Assembly (NCBI RefSeq): GCF_009821115.1
Contig: NZ_VYTY01000002.1
Location: 372,001 to 436,000, forward strand
Source: Nitrincola alkalisediminis
GTDB lineage: Bacteria; Pseudomonadota; Gammaproteobacteria; Pseudomonadales; Balneatricaceae
Direction of reading: 5' to 3'
Length of the DNA stretch: 64,000 bases
Positions 44,508-54,607 of the stretch are shown here, piece by piece. A model generated the notes under the pieces. The model ran no database searches. It saw only the letters and a program-made list of their open reading frames with translations, and was not told the origin of the DNA. Each line of letters opens with the position of its first letter. Position 1 is the stretch's first letter. The position numbers and the translations under genes are program-made.

Positions 44508-44780
44508 ATGGCTCATACGACTCGTCAAAAAGAAAAACTCATCGCACGCGTTCGTCGACTCAGGGGTCAGCTTGAGGGGGTTGAACGCGCCTTAGAGACA
44601 GACGCCGCCTGTAGCGAGGTACTACGTCAAATCGCCTCCGTGCGAGGCGCCGTAACGGGGCTGACATCTGAAGTGATGGAAGCCCATCTTCGTGAGCACA
44701 TCATCGCCGCACCAACCGAGGATGAACGCCGACAAGCCGGTGAGGAAATGATCGAGGTCATTCGAACCTACATGAAATAA
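44508..44780 (+). CDS. dmeR: RcnR/DmeR-type metal-sensing repressor (CsoR/RcnR family)
   Basis: The 90-residue all-helical protein carries the RcnR metal fingerprint exactly at His3, Cys35, His60 and His64, the nickel/cobalt ligands known for RcnR. This separates it from copper (CsoR) or formaldehyde (FrmR) sensors. It is followed after 28 bases by a DmeF-like cation exporter, the DmeRF arrangement known in rhizobia. A frame starting at TTG 44493 exists, but the ATG at 44508 puts His3 in the correct place and has GGGA 9 bases upstream. GC-rich codon use here differs from neighbours. Confidence 0.88.
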   Translation: MAHTTRQKEKLIARVRRLRGQLEGVERALETDAACSEVLRQIASVRGAVTGLTSEVMEAHLREHIIAAPTEDERRQAGEEMIEVIRTYMK

Positions 44781-44808
44781 CTCCATAGAACCTCTAGGAA
44801 TATCAAAG

Positions 44809-45756
44809 ATGGCAAGTACACAGGTTTCGACAATGAGCCACTCTCACTCCTTTTTAGGCGATGACCACCAACGAAACGAACGTAAAGTCTGGTTGGTCAT
44901 CGCACTGACCACCAGCATGATGGTGATCGAAATCATCGCAGGTACGGTCTATGGTTCGATGGCGCTAGTGGCCGATGGCTGGCATATGTCCACTCACGCT
45001 GGTGCAATGCTGATTACTGTCTTGGCCTACCGCTACGCGCGTCGACATGCAAATAACCCACGCTTCACGTTTGGCACTGGCAAACTCGGTGATCTTGCCG
45101 GATTTGCCAGTGCCGTAGTGCTGGCGCTGATCGCGCTGTTAATCGGCTGGGAGAGTTTTCTTCGTTTAACCAATCCTGTCGCCATCCAGTTCGAACAGGC
45201 CATCGCGGTGGCCGTTGTCGGCTTGATCGTCAACCTAGTCTCCGCGTGGCTGCTAAAAGATGATCACTCCCACCATCACCACCATCATGCCCACGCACAT
45301 GACGCGCATCACCACGACCATCATCCTAAAGCACGTGATAACAACCTCCGTGCCGCCTATCTACATGTTCTGGCTGACGCTCTAACTTCAATCTTAGCGA
45401 TTGTCGCGCTGCTACTCGGTCGCAGCTATGGTTGGCAATGGGCAGATCCCATCATGGGTGTGGTGGGTGCACTGGTTATTGCTCGCTGGTCTTGGAGTTT
45501 GATCCGTGACGCTGGAAGTGTTCTGCTCGACGCCGCCTCTGAGGGAGAAGCCGTACGCCAAGAAATTCAGGAAGCGATGACTCACAGCAAGGACCGAATC
45601 ACCGACCTACATGTTTGGCAAGTCGGCCCTGGTCATTTTGCAGCGATCATCGCGTTAGCGACTCAGGAACCGAAAGAACCTGCTCATTACAAGGCACAAC
45701 TTGAGCACATTCATGAACTGTCGCATATTACTGTTGAGGTGCAGCCTGTTTACTGA
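44809..45756 (+). CDS. dmeF: DmeF-like cation diffusion facilitator, probable Co/Ni exporter
   Basis: This CDF-family exporter of 315 residues has six predicted membrane segments, the transport-site region VADGWHMSTHAGAM in segment 2 and HVLADALTS in segment 5. A long His-rich cytoplasmic loop between segments 4 and 5 (DDHSHHHHHHAHAHDAHHHDHH) binds metal. The HisxxxAsp arrangement and the tail ITDLHVWQVGPGHFA are typical of DmeF. With the upstream RcnR-type repressor it should give inducible cobalt/nickel efflux. AGGA is 9 bases before the ATG. Confidence 0.9.
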   Translation: MASTQVSTMSHSHSFLGDDHQRNERKVWLVIALTTSMMVIEIIAGTVYGSMALVADGWHMSTHAGAMLITVLAYRYARRHANNPRFTFGTGKLGDLAGFASAVVLALIALLIGWESFLRLTNPVAIQFEQAIAVAVVGLIVNLVSAWLLKDDHSHHHHHHAHAHDAHHHDHHPKARDNNLRAAYLHVLADALTSILAIVALLLGRSYGWQWADPIMGVVGALVIARWSWSLIRDAGSVLLDAASEGEAVRQEIQEAMTHSKDRITDLHVWQVGPGHFAAIIALATQEPKEPAHYKAQLEHIHELSHITVEVQPVY

Positions 45757-45929
45757 GGTTGATTGACTTGAGAGATTCTAGCTTTACTGAATCTACCCTT
45801 TCATCATCATTTGAACCTCTAAGAGAATCGCACATCGGTAGCCATTTTTCTGATCGAATCGCCTCTTCCAGAATAGTCCTCATTCTGTCTAGCTCAAGCT
45901 TGCTTTCCCATGCCAAAAGAGCGCTGAAC

Positions 45930-46025
45930 AGATACTGCTCAATCCGAGTAAACGGCAACCGGTGTGTGACCTTTCGGTTCATTGGAGTGGATGTTGAATT
46001 GGTCAATTACATCGATTACCACTAG
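45930..46025 (+). pseudogene. higB: Remnant of HigB-type toxin (C-terminal fragment)
   Basis: Codons just before 46025 read CSIRVNGNRCVTFRF and VELVNYIDYH, the C-terminal strands of RelE/HigB toxins (family SIRVNGNxRVTFRF ... VDYH). About the first 60 residues of a HigB are absent. The same frame does run on upstream to a TTG at 45759, but that part shows no toxin similarity. The usual tryptophan before SIRVN is missing. The toxin is therefore judged inactive. Confidence 0.75.
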
Positions 46026-46037
46026 GGAGAAAAAACA

Positions 46038-46322
46038 ATGATGATAAACCCTCTACACCCCGGCGAATTGCTGCGCGATGACGTCATTGTCGAGCTGAGC
46101 CTGACCGTTAAGGAAACTGCTGAGCGACTAGGCATGCCCCGCGTAGCTTTGTCTCGTGCACTGAACGGCCGAGCGACGATCAGCCCTGACCTTGCTCTTC
46201 GTCTAGAAATGGCAGGAGTGAGCACTGCCCGCGCTTGGCTCACTATGCAGATGAACTAGGATCTGGCCCAAGCCAAACAACACCCGCAACCACCGATAAA
46301 AGCATTACAACCTGCTGGTTAA
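46038..46322 (+). pseudogene. higA: HigA-type antitoxin gene with an in-frame amber stop
   Basis: The open part (46038-46259) gives 73 residues of an XRE-type HigA antitoxin: HPGELLRDDVI, the helix-turn-helix VKETAERLGMPRVALSRALNGRATIS, and ALRLEMAGVSTARAWL. It ends at TAG (46257-46259). Continuing in the same frame reads DLAQAKQHPQPP and stops at TAA (46320-46322). In intact relatives the residue before DL is tyrosine, so a single TAC/TAT to TAG change truncated the gene. GGGAGA lies 7 bases before the ATG. The DNA-binding part may still be made and repress. Confidence 0.8.
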
Positions 46323-46344
46323 CTGACTGATACCTTAACCTAAC

Positions 46345-46370
46345 AAAAAAGGCGCACAAGCGCCTTTTTT
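46345..46370. terminator. Bidirectional terminator between higA and guaA
   Basis: AAAAAAGGCG and CGCCTTTTTT pair around a 6-base loop, 20 bases from the guaA stop. The A and T runs allow function on both strands. Confidence 0.92.
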
Positions 46371-46389
46371 ATTTTACAGGCTTAACCTG

Positions 46390-47970
46390 TCACTCCCACT
46401 CAATCGTAGCTGGCGGCTTGCTCGACACATCATAGGTCACACGTGAAACCTGTGCGATTTCATTGATGATGCGGCTGGAAACGGTCTCCAACAAGTCGTA
46501 AGGCAAATGTGCCCAACGCGCGGTCATGAAATCAATCGTTTCAACCGCTCTCAACGCGATAACGTATTCGTATCGACGGCCATCACCCACAACACCCACG
46601 GACTTCACAGGTAAAAACACAGCAAAGGCTTGGCTGGTTTTGTGGTACCAATCGGCTTTATGCAATTCTTCGATGAAAATGGCATCAGCTTCTCTAAGAA
46701 TATCCGCGTACTCTTTTTTCACCTCACCCAAGATGCGAACACCTAAGCCTGGGCCTGGGAAGGGGTGACGGTAGACCATGTCATAGGGCAAGCCTAGCTC
46801 TAAACCGATCTTGCGAACTTCGTCTTTAAAAAGCTCACGCAAAGGCTCAACCAGATCAAACTTCATGTCCTCTGGCAGTCCACCCACATTGTGATGCGAC
46901 TTGATTACATGGGCCTTGCCTGTTTTTGAGGCGGCAGACTCAATAACATCAGGGTAAATAGTGCCCTGCGCCAAGAAACGGCACTCAGTTAGACGCTCAG
47001 CCTCTTCATCAAAGACTTCAATAAAGGTGTTACCAATTGCTTTACGCTTGGCTTCAGGGTCTGTTTCACCAACCAGGCGTCCTAAGAAACGTTCTTCAGC
47101 ATCGGCACGAATAACATTCACACCCATGTTACGCGCAAACATGTCCATGACCTGCTCGCCTTCGTTTTTACGCAACAAACCATTATCAACAAAAACGCAG
47201 GTCAAACGATCACCGATTGCCTTGTGCAATAAGGCCGCCACAACGGATGAGTCAACACCCCCTGACAAGCCCAACAGAACTTTTTCGTCACCGACTTGAT
47301 CACGCACTTTGGCAATAAGGTCATCAATGATGTTTTGTGCTGTCCACAACGCATCAGTACCGCAGATCTCTCGAACAAAGCGATCCAGAATCCGCATACC
47401 TTGTTTAGTGTGCGTCACTTCAGGATGGAACTGAACGGCATAAAACTGACGCGCAGGATCGCACATCGCCGCAACTGGCGCTGACTCAGTCGATGCAATC
47501 ACATGAAACCCTTCAGGCATCACAGTTACTTTATCGCCATGACTCATCCAAACATCTAAAGATAAGGAGCCGTTATTGGCGATATGGTCATCGATACCTT
47601 CCAATAAGCGACTTGGGCTGCTGGCTAAACGCACCCGCGCATAACCAAACTCTCGCTTTTCAGACGACTCGACCGCACCGCCCAACTGCTCAGCCATGGT
47701 CTGCATGCCATAGCAAATCCCGAGTAAAGGAACGCCAAGATCGAATACGACCTCTGGTGCCCTTGGTGAGTCCAATTCAGTCACTGACTCAGGCCCACCA
47801 GCCAAAATAATTCCTTTTGGCGCGAATTCACGTATTGCTTCTTCACTCATGTCAAAAGCATGAATCTCGCTATAGACGCCAAGCTCTCGAACGCGTCTGG
47901 CGATCAACTGGGTATACTGCGAACCGAAATCCAAAATTAGAATTCGTTGCGCATGAATATCTTTACTCAT
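46390..47970 (-). CDS. guaA: GuaA, GMP synthase (glutamine-hydrolysing)
   Basis: GuaA aminates XMP to GMP. The 526-residue protein has an N-terminal class-I amidotransferase ([17 protein letters not shown] with the nucleophile Cys, and QFHPEVTHT), the ATP-pyrophosphatase P-loop [17 protein letters not shown], and the dimerisation domain ending [12 protein letters not shown] lies 8 bases before the ATG at 47970; a frame to 48006 exists without homology. It follows guaB, from which a terminator separates it, so partial read-through or its own promoter is implied. Confidence 0.98.
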   Translation of the reverse strand: MSKDIHAQRILILDFGSQYTQLIARRVRELGVYSEIHAFDMSEEAIREFAPKGIILAGGPESVTELDSPRAPEVVFDLGVPLLGICYGMQTMAEQLGGAVESSEKREFGYARVRLASSPSRLLEGIDDHIANNGSLSLDVWMSHGDKVTVMPEGFHVIASTESAPVAAMCDPARQFYAVQFHPEVTHTKQGMRILDRFVREICGTDALWTAQNIIDDLIAKVRDQVGDEKVLLGLSGGVDSSVVAALLHKAIGDRLTCVFVDNGLLRKNEGEQVMDMFARNMGVNVIRADAEERFLGRLVGETDPEAKRKAIGNTFIEVFDEEAERLTECRFLAQGTIYPDVIESAASKTGKAHVIKSHHNVGGLPEDMKFDLVEPLRELFKDEVRKIGLELGLPYDMVYRHPFPGPGLGVRILGEVKKEYADILREADAIFIEELHKADWYHKTSQAFAVFLPVKSVGVVGDGRRYEYVIALRAVETIDFMTARWAHLPYDLLETVSSRIINEIAQVSRVTYDVSSKPPATIEWE

Positions 47971-48046
47971 TTCAGTGACTCCGGTGAAGGCTAGTCTAAT
48001 CATCAAATCCGCTGCAGCAAAAGCGTTTGAGCAGCCGGGTTTAAAA

Positions 48047-48073
48047 ACAAAAAATGGGGCAGCAAACGCCCCA
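48047..48073 (-). terminator. Rho-independent terminator after guaB
   Basis: On the minus strand TGGGGC pairs with GCCCCA around a 7-base loop, then TTTTTTGTTTTT. It lies between guaB and guaA and could lower guaA expression relative to guaB. Confidence 0.85.
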
Positions 48074-48100
48074 CTTTAATCAAAAAATACCGTATCAGAT

Positions 48101-49609
<1,509 letters not shown>

Positions 49610-49725
49610 TTAGTATATACAAGATAGTATAATTTCTCAATCTACCCCAAGCTTTCAATGTCAATACTGTGTTATTTTTATGTAACCGACCTTAGACAAA
49701 ACGATGAGTCAGTCCAATCATTCTT

Positions 49726-51063
49726 ATGAATTTATCCAAACCTCTCTCTGTCAGCGAACTCAATCAGTCTGCCAAAACATTATTAGAGTCCTCGTTTAGC
49801 CTTATTCAAGTGGAAGGGGAGATTTCCAATTTGGCGCGCCCCTCCTCTGGCCATTGGTATTTCACCTTAAAAGACGCACGTGCACAGGTTCGCTGTGCGA
49901 TGTTTAAAAACCGTACTCAGTTTATTCGAACACTGCCCAAAGAGGGCGACCGAGTGGTTCTTACTGCCAAAGTAAGCTTGTATGAAGGTCGTGGAGACTT
50001 CCAACTCATTGCAGAACAAATGGCACTTGGCGGAACTGGGCAATTGCAAATTGCATTTGAAGCCTTGAAGGCCAAGCTTCAGTTTGAAGGGTTATTTTCC
50101 ACTGAGCATAAACGCGCACTGCCTGTACACCCCACGCATCTTGGTATCATCACGTCGCCAACGGGAGCTGCGATACATGATATTTTACACGTACTCCAGC
50201 GCCGTTTTCCCGGTTTAGAGGTCACACTCTATCCGACAGCCGTGCAAGGAAAAGAAGCTGCAGGGCAAATCGTCAAGGCCATTGAATTTGCCAATCGTGA
50301 TCGTCGCTGTGATGTTTTAATTGTAGGACGTGGCGGTGGCTCGCTTGAGGATCTTTGGCCTTTTAACGAAGAAAGCGTGGCTCGTGCTATTTTTGCCAGC
50401 CAACTCCCCATCGTTTCGGCTGTGGGGCATGAGACCGATATCACCATTGCCGACTGGGTGGCGGACTATCGAGCTCCGACGCCTTCTGCGGCCGCTGAAA
50501 TCTTGAGCCCGAATCAACTCGATATACACAACCAACTATCGCGCCTGACTCGTCAACTTTATCAAGCCATACTGCTGAAGGTGGATACAAGCCGTCAGTC
50601 GCTCTCTCATCTGAAAAAGCGTTTACGCCACCCAGGCGATAAACTCAGAGAGCAGGCCCAACGCATTGATCGAGCTGAGCTGCGTCTACACTCGCTGATG
50701 CAACGCCAAATCAAAAATACTCAGCTTAAACTTGAACAGCTGAATAAACGGCTGATGAAGCAGGCGCCTTTCAATTTAGTTCAGCAGCACCATCGATACC
50801 TACAGCAACTAGACGCACGACACAGGTTAGCGATGCACCAACTCATAAATCATCAACATAATCGCTTAAAACACCAAGCCGCGCTTCTGCATCAAGTGAG
50901 CCCACTGGCTACGCTCAGCCGAGGCTATGCCATTTTGCAAACAGCCGATGGCTTAGGTATTACTGAATCGAGTCAGGTTAAGCTTAATGAAACAATCAAC
51001 GCAAGACTGTCAAAAGGCAGCTTAGCGCTGAGCGTCACTCGTATCGATAATTCGTCGACATAA
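49726..51063 (+). CDS. xseA: XseA, exodeoxyribonuclease VII large subunit
   Basis: This is the 445-residue large subunit of ExoVII. The N-terminal OB fold (VEGEISNLARPSSGHWYFTLKD) is followed by the catalytic core (ITSPTGAAIHDI, GRGGGSLEDLWPFN, SAVGHETDITIADWVAD) and a long C-terminal helical region. xseB is not in the window. Its divergent position next to guaB is conserved in gammaproteobacteria. The next gene begins one base after its stop. Confidence 0.96.
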   Translation: MNLSKPLSVSELNQSAKTLLESSFSLIQVEGEISNLARPSSGHWYFTLKDARAQVRCAMFKNRTQFIRTLPKEGDRVVLTAKVSLYEGRGDFQLIAEQMALGGTGQLQIAFEALKAKLQFEGLFSTEHKRALPVHPTHLGIITSPTGAAIHDILHVLQRRFPGLEVTLYPTAVQGKEAAGQIVKAIEFANRDRRCDVLIVGRGGGSLEDLWPFNEESVARAIFASQLPIVSAVGHETDITIADWVADYRAPTPSAAAEILSPNQLDIHNQLSRLTRQLYQAILLKVDTSRQSLSHLKKRLRHPGDKLREQAQRIDRAELRLHSLMQRQIKNTQLKLEQLNKRLMKQAPFNLVQQHHRYLQQLDARHRLAMHQLINHQHNRLKHQAALLHQVSPLATLSRGYAILQTADGLGITESSQVKLNETINARLSKGSLALSVTRIDNSST

Positions 51064-51064
51064 A

Positions 51065-51850
51065 ATGAGATCTTCTATGCAACTTCATTATCAACGTTCC
51101 GGTAACGGTGCTCCTTTACTTATTTTACACGGACTTTTTGGTACCTTGGAGAATTGGGGAGGAATCAGTAAGACACTTAGCGAGCACTTCGATGTTATCA
51201 GCATTGATTTGCGCAATCATGGTCGCTCCCCCCATTCAGAGACCATGGACTACCCCAGCATGGCACAAGACCTAGTCGAATTGATCGACACCCTTGGAGT
51301 GGCCCCTTGCTATATGCTTGGTCATTCTATGGGGGGGAAAGTGGCGATGGAGTTAGCACTCAATCAACCTCAACTGATTTCAAAACTGATTGTTGCTGAC
51401 ATTTCACCTGTAGCCTACCCGCATCATCATGAGCAAGTCTTTAGTGGTTTATCGAACATTGATCTACCATCCCTATCCTCACGCAATGAGGCGGATGAGC
51501 AACTTAAACACATGATTCCAGAGGCCTCTACCCGAGCCTTTCTACTCAAAAATCTCTACAGAACACCGACAAAGCAGTTTGCTTGGCGTATGAATCTAAG
51601 CGTGTTAGAACAGGAATATAAAAACATATCAGCCGCCCCTAAGGGTACACCTTACCAAGGCCCTACCCTGTTCATAAAAGGCGGCTTGTCTGCCTATATT
51701 CAGCGCGAGCATCAGCAATCGATAGAAACACTCTTTCCGAACTATCAGTTCAAAATTATTGAAGGCACGGGTCATTGGCCACATGCAGAAAAACCTGCGC
51801 TCTTCCTAAAATTGGTTGAGCGCTTTCTACTGAGTGAGGGAAAGAGTTAA
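51065..51850 (+). CDS. ybfF: YbfF-like alpha/beta-hydrolase
   Basis: This is an alpha/beta-hydrolase of 261 residues, with HGLFGTLENWGG (oxyanion region), the nucleophile elbow GHSMGGKVAMELA, DLRNHGRS and the catalytic His in GTGHWPHAEKP. It is similar along its length to the E. coli esterase YbfF; the natural substrate is unknown. ATG 51065 is 1 base after the xseA stop, but the ATG at 51077 (MQLHYQR) is also possible. It overlaps the convergent gene by 4 bases. Confidence 0.88.
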   Translation: MRSSMQLHYQRSGNGAPLLILHGLFGTLENWGGISKTLSEHFDVISIDLRNHGRSPHSETMDYPSMAQDLVELIDTLGVAPCYMLGHSMGGKVAMELALNQPQLISKLIVADISPVAYPHHHEQVFSGLSNIDLPSLSSRNEADEQLKHMIPEASTRAFLLKNLYRTPTKQFAWRMNLSVLEQEYKNISAAPKGTPYQGPTLFIKGGLSAYIQREHQQSIETLFPNYQFKIIEGTGHWPHAEKPALFLKLVERFLLSEGKS

Positions 51851-52740
51851 GCTTGAGTGTCAAATAAAGAGCCGGGTTCATTCAGGCGCTGCAAGGCGCC
51901 TGTTTCAACTAAGCGGAGATTCAACTCTTTAATCTTTTCTTGAATTTCAGACAGCTGACGCACAAATTCTTTCAACTTTTCGGCCGTTTCCTGTCGTTGC
52001 TCTTTTAGTGCTTCAGCAATCTCTTCACGTTTTTCTCGCTGAGATTCCTCTTCGGTCTCAGCTTCGGAGCGAAACGCTTGCACAGTGCTAAGGGCTGGCG
52101 TTTCTTCCTCTTGCTCAGCGCCTATCGTTTGACTTGCTGTCTCGTCAGAAGACTCTGTCTCTTTGGCCAATTTTTCGGCCTGCTCTTTCTGAAGCTCAAC
52201 CCTAGCTTCGTTCGCCATCGCCCGAGCACTCGCTGCCACCTTTAAATCTTGAGTTGACGGCTCAGCTGGAGCTAAAGCGGCCCTGACAATGGTTTCGGCT
52301 TTTTCTAGAGTGGCTTTAGGATCTCCGGGAACTGGCGAGGTATCGATACTGACAGACCCCCCAACAGCATACATCACACCATCAGGTCCACGCTGAAAGT
52401 CATAAGTAATCGCTCCTGCATAACGACCACCCGCCGCCTTGTGCGCCAGTTCGTGTTGCTTGACCTCACGATCACGACTCGCCAACTCTTGTAAAACCTG
52501 CTGTTTTTGTTGCTCTTGCTGCTGTTCGGCTTTGGAAACAGACGTAGAGGACGACACCCTGTTTACAGGCGCATTAACACCTTCAGTGGGAACGATGCGA
52601 GTCGAAGGAGGAGGCAGAGAGGCCGAATTTTTGGTGTCGACCTCAGAAGCGTTTGCAGAGACTGGCAAAGAGGAAATCGCGCCAGTGTTCGCACTTTTTC
52701 CTCCTGCAGGGATAACAGGAGTATAGCTATTGATTTGCAT
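51847..52740 (-). CDS. Putative metalloprotease-like protein, SprA-related/CJM1_0395 family
   Basis: The 297-residue hydrophilic protein has a zinc-protease-like motif HELAH in RDREVKQHELAHKAAGGRY, followed by a conserved beta region (ITYDFQRGPDGVMYAVGGSVSIDTSPVPGDPKATLEKAE). Residues ~160-280 are predicted coiled coil, very rich in Glu/Lys/Gln, and the N terminus is a low-complexity Ser/Pro segment. No signal peptide is seen. The pattern fits a family called SprA-related or putative metalloprotease CJM1_0395. Enzyme activity is unproven. It lies 40 bases downstream of a small gene with a similar leader style. Confidence 0.78.
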   Translation of the reverse strand: MQINSYTPVIPAGGKSANTGAISSLPVSANASEVDTKNSASLPPPSTRIVPTEGVNAPVNRVSSSTSVSKAEQQQEQQKQQVLQELASRDREVKQHELAHKAAGGRYAGAITYDFQRGPDGVMYAVGGSVSIDTSPVPGDPKATLEKAETIVRAALAPAEPSTQDLKVAASARAMANEARVELQKEQAEKLAKETESSDETASQTIGAEQEEETPALSTVQAFRSEAETEEESQREKREEIAEALKEQRQETAEKLKEFVRQLSEIQEKIKELNLRLVETGALQRLNEPGSLFDTQA

Positions 52741-52780
52741 ACAACAGCCCTCCGTTTAATTCAAAACCCGATAGGTTTAC

Positions 52781-53032
52781 TCACACTCGGGTATCAATCA
52801 TTGAGCCTAGAACTTCGCTGCTCTCGCTCACCACTTGCGTGGAAGCCGCAGCAACATTTGCATTAACAGCAGATTGAGCAACAGCCGGATTGACTTCAAC
52901 ACCCGTCGCCAATTCAGGCCGATCTGAACGGCCTGTTCCTTGAATATCACCTGCCTGGCGCTGATTGTTATCCAATCCACGATTAACGTTCAAAAGCCCC
53001 GTTGCCTGGGCAGAAACACCATTGATATTCAT
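52781..53032 (-). CDS. Small protein of unknown function
   Basis: The 83-residue protein has no recognised domain. It begins MNINGVSAQATGLLNVNRG, is rich in Asn, Ala, Val and Gln, has no membrane segment, and ends VLGSMIDTRV. The N-terminal MNIN and the VVSESSEVLGSMID end look like small secreted or flagellum-associated proteins with two helices, but I do not recognise it. It has AGGTGACG before its ATG and lies 40 bases upstream of the HELAH gene, so the two are probably one operon. Confidence 0.65.
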   Translation of the reverse strand: MNINGVSAQATGLLNVNRGLDNNQRQAGDIQGTGRSDRPELATGVEVNPAVAQSAVNANVAAASTQVVSESSEVLGSMIDTRV

Positions 53033-53129
53033 ACGTCACCTGTTTGCTTTTTTGTTTCTTAAGTTGTTAGAAACGTCAATCTGAGTATAGCACATATGAC
53101 AGAATTGAGCATATTTTGTTCAATTTTTT

Positions 53130-53810
53130 TTAGACGACCTCTAAACACTCAATACTGAGACATGCTGCCGCAGCTTCAGCGCTGGGTGCAGCCATATAGG
53201 GTATATGTCCCAAGAATGGCGCAGGAATTCGTTCTTGCAAGGAGCGTATATTTTCATTCAGTACGAGCATTGATGGCTCGGTTTCGACTGCCACCCATCC
53301 GGCTAGTTGCAAACCGTCTCGACGAATGGATTCAGCGGTCAGCAAGGCATGATTAAGACAACCGAGCTTCATTCCCACAACCAATATCACCGGGATCTCT
53401 AGAAGCTTGGGTATGTCTGCCATGGTTTCTCTGCGGTTCAAAGGAACGCGCCATCCACCAGCCCCTTCAATAATGTATATGTTGGCATCGTGCAGCATAG
53501 CTCCACGGCAAAACGCAGCAATCCGCTCGGCACTGAGCATTTTAAAACCCGCCGCCAAATGAGGCGCTATGGGCTGTGCTAACGCCACAGGGTTCACTAA
53601 GTCGTAATCCAACTCAACACTCGCTGCGTTTTGCAACTGCAAAGCATCGTCGTTGCGCAATCCCTCGGGTGTCATCTCACAACCTGCCGCAACGGGTTTT
53701 AATCCAATCGTTGCATACCCCTGCTGATTAAATAAGGTTAACAGGGCAGTTGACACCAGTGTTTTACCGACCCCAGTATCCGTGCCGGTAATAAAAAAAT
53801 GTTGTTTCAT
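53130..53810 (-). CDS. bioD: BioD, dethiobiotin synthetase
   Basis: BioD closes the ureido ring of dethiobiotin from DAPA, CO2 and ATP. The 226-residue protein has the P-loop FITGTDTGVGKTLVS (residues 6-20), LKPVAAGCE and EGAGGWRVPLN. It is the last gene of bioBFHCD and overlaps bioC by 4 bases. Confidence 0.96.
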   Translation of the reverse strand: MKQHFFITGTDTGVGKTLVSTALLTLFNQQGYATIGLKPVAAGCEMTPEGLRNDDALQLQNAASVELDYDLVNPVALAQPIAPHLAAGFKMLSAERIAAFCRGAMLHDANIYIIEGAGGWRVPLNRRETMADIPKLLEIPVILVVGMKLGCLNHALLTAESIRRDGLQLAGWVAVETEPSMLVLNENIRSLQERIPAPFLGHIPYMAAPSAEAAAACLSIECLEVV

Positions 53811-54607
53811 TCAGATACCTTTACAAGATCTAAAAAACACACGTCATAGGTTGCGATCACACCGCCTCCCTCTGAAAAAGGCTCATAGGCTTTCATCAGT
53901 TGACGCGCAGAATAGCGTTTACTCAAACCCGATGATGCCTTGCCAATGACATGATTGGCACCAATTTTTTTTAAATCTCTCATCAAGCTCATCACATCGG
54001 GATAGCTCAAAGGATAGGACTTTTCTTCAGAGTCCACTGAGAAATATGGCTGCACATACTTGAGAATATCACCATGAGATAAAAAACGATTCACATGCAC
54101 ATCATTGTCGATACTTCGCCATGCTTGCTTTAATTCAAAGAGACTCGATTCAGTCAAGGTTGCCAAAGTTGCACGACCACCGACCTTTAAAACTCGATGC
54201 AACTCCTTAAATAACTGGCTTGGATCAAAACACCATTGCACAGCCAAACTACTAAAAATATGATGCACTGTATCCGCAGCGAAGGGAAGATGCTCTGCAT
54301 CACCACAGACTCTGCTCACCGCCAACCGATCACATCGGCCAGACGCCTGCGCCAACATGCCTTCCGCTATATCCAATGCGATGAGTACACCTCGCGGATT
54401 CAATTGCCGAAGACAGGGCAATGCATAGCCCGTTCCCACACCTAAATCTAACCAGACCTCATTCGCAGCCTGCGCGGAGTTCACTCGGGTGCTCAATAAA
54501 TAATCGGCCACCTCTCGCTGAAAAGAGGCCACACTATCATACTCCTTTGCCGCACGACTAAACTGTGCCGCAATTTTGCGCTTTTCATCAGCATAACCTG
54601 CAATCAT
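53807..54607 (-). CDS. bioC: BioC, malonyl-ACP O-methyltransferase
   Basis: BioC methylates malonyl-ACP to begin pimelate synthesis, disguising it as a fatty acid primer. The 266-residue SAM methyltransferase has motif I LDLGVGTGYALPCLRQL, LIALDIAEGMLAQA and a family-typical N terminus (IAAQFSRAAKEYDSVASFQREVA). It overlaps bioH upstream and bioD downstream by 4 bases each. Confidence 0.95.
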   Translation of the reverse strand: MIAGYADEKRKIAAQFSRAAKEYDSVASFQREVADYLLSTRVNSAQAANEVWLDLGVGTGYALPCLRQLNPRGVLIALDIAEGMLAQASGRCDRLAVSRVCGDAEHLPFAADTVHHIFSSLAVQWCFDPSQLFKELHRVLKVGGRATLATLTESSLFELKQAWRSIDNDVHVNRFLSHGDILKYVQPYFSVDSEEKSYPLSYPDVMSLMRDLKKIGANHVIGKASSGLSKRYSARQLMKAYEPFSEGGGVIATYDVCFLDLVKVSE

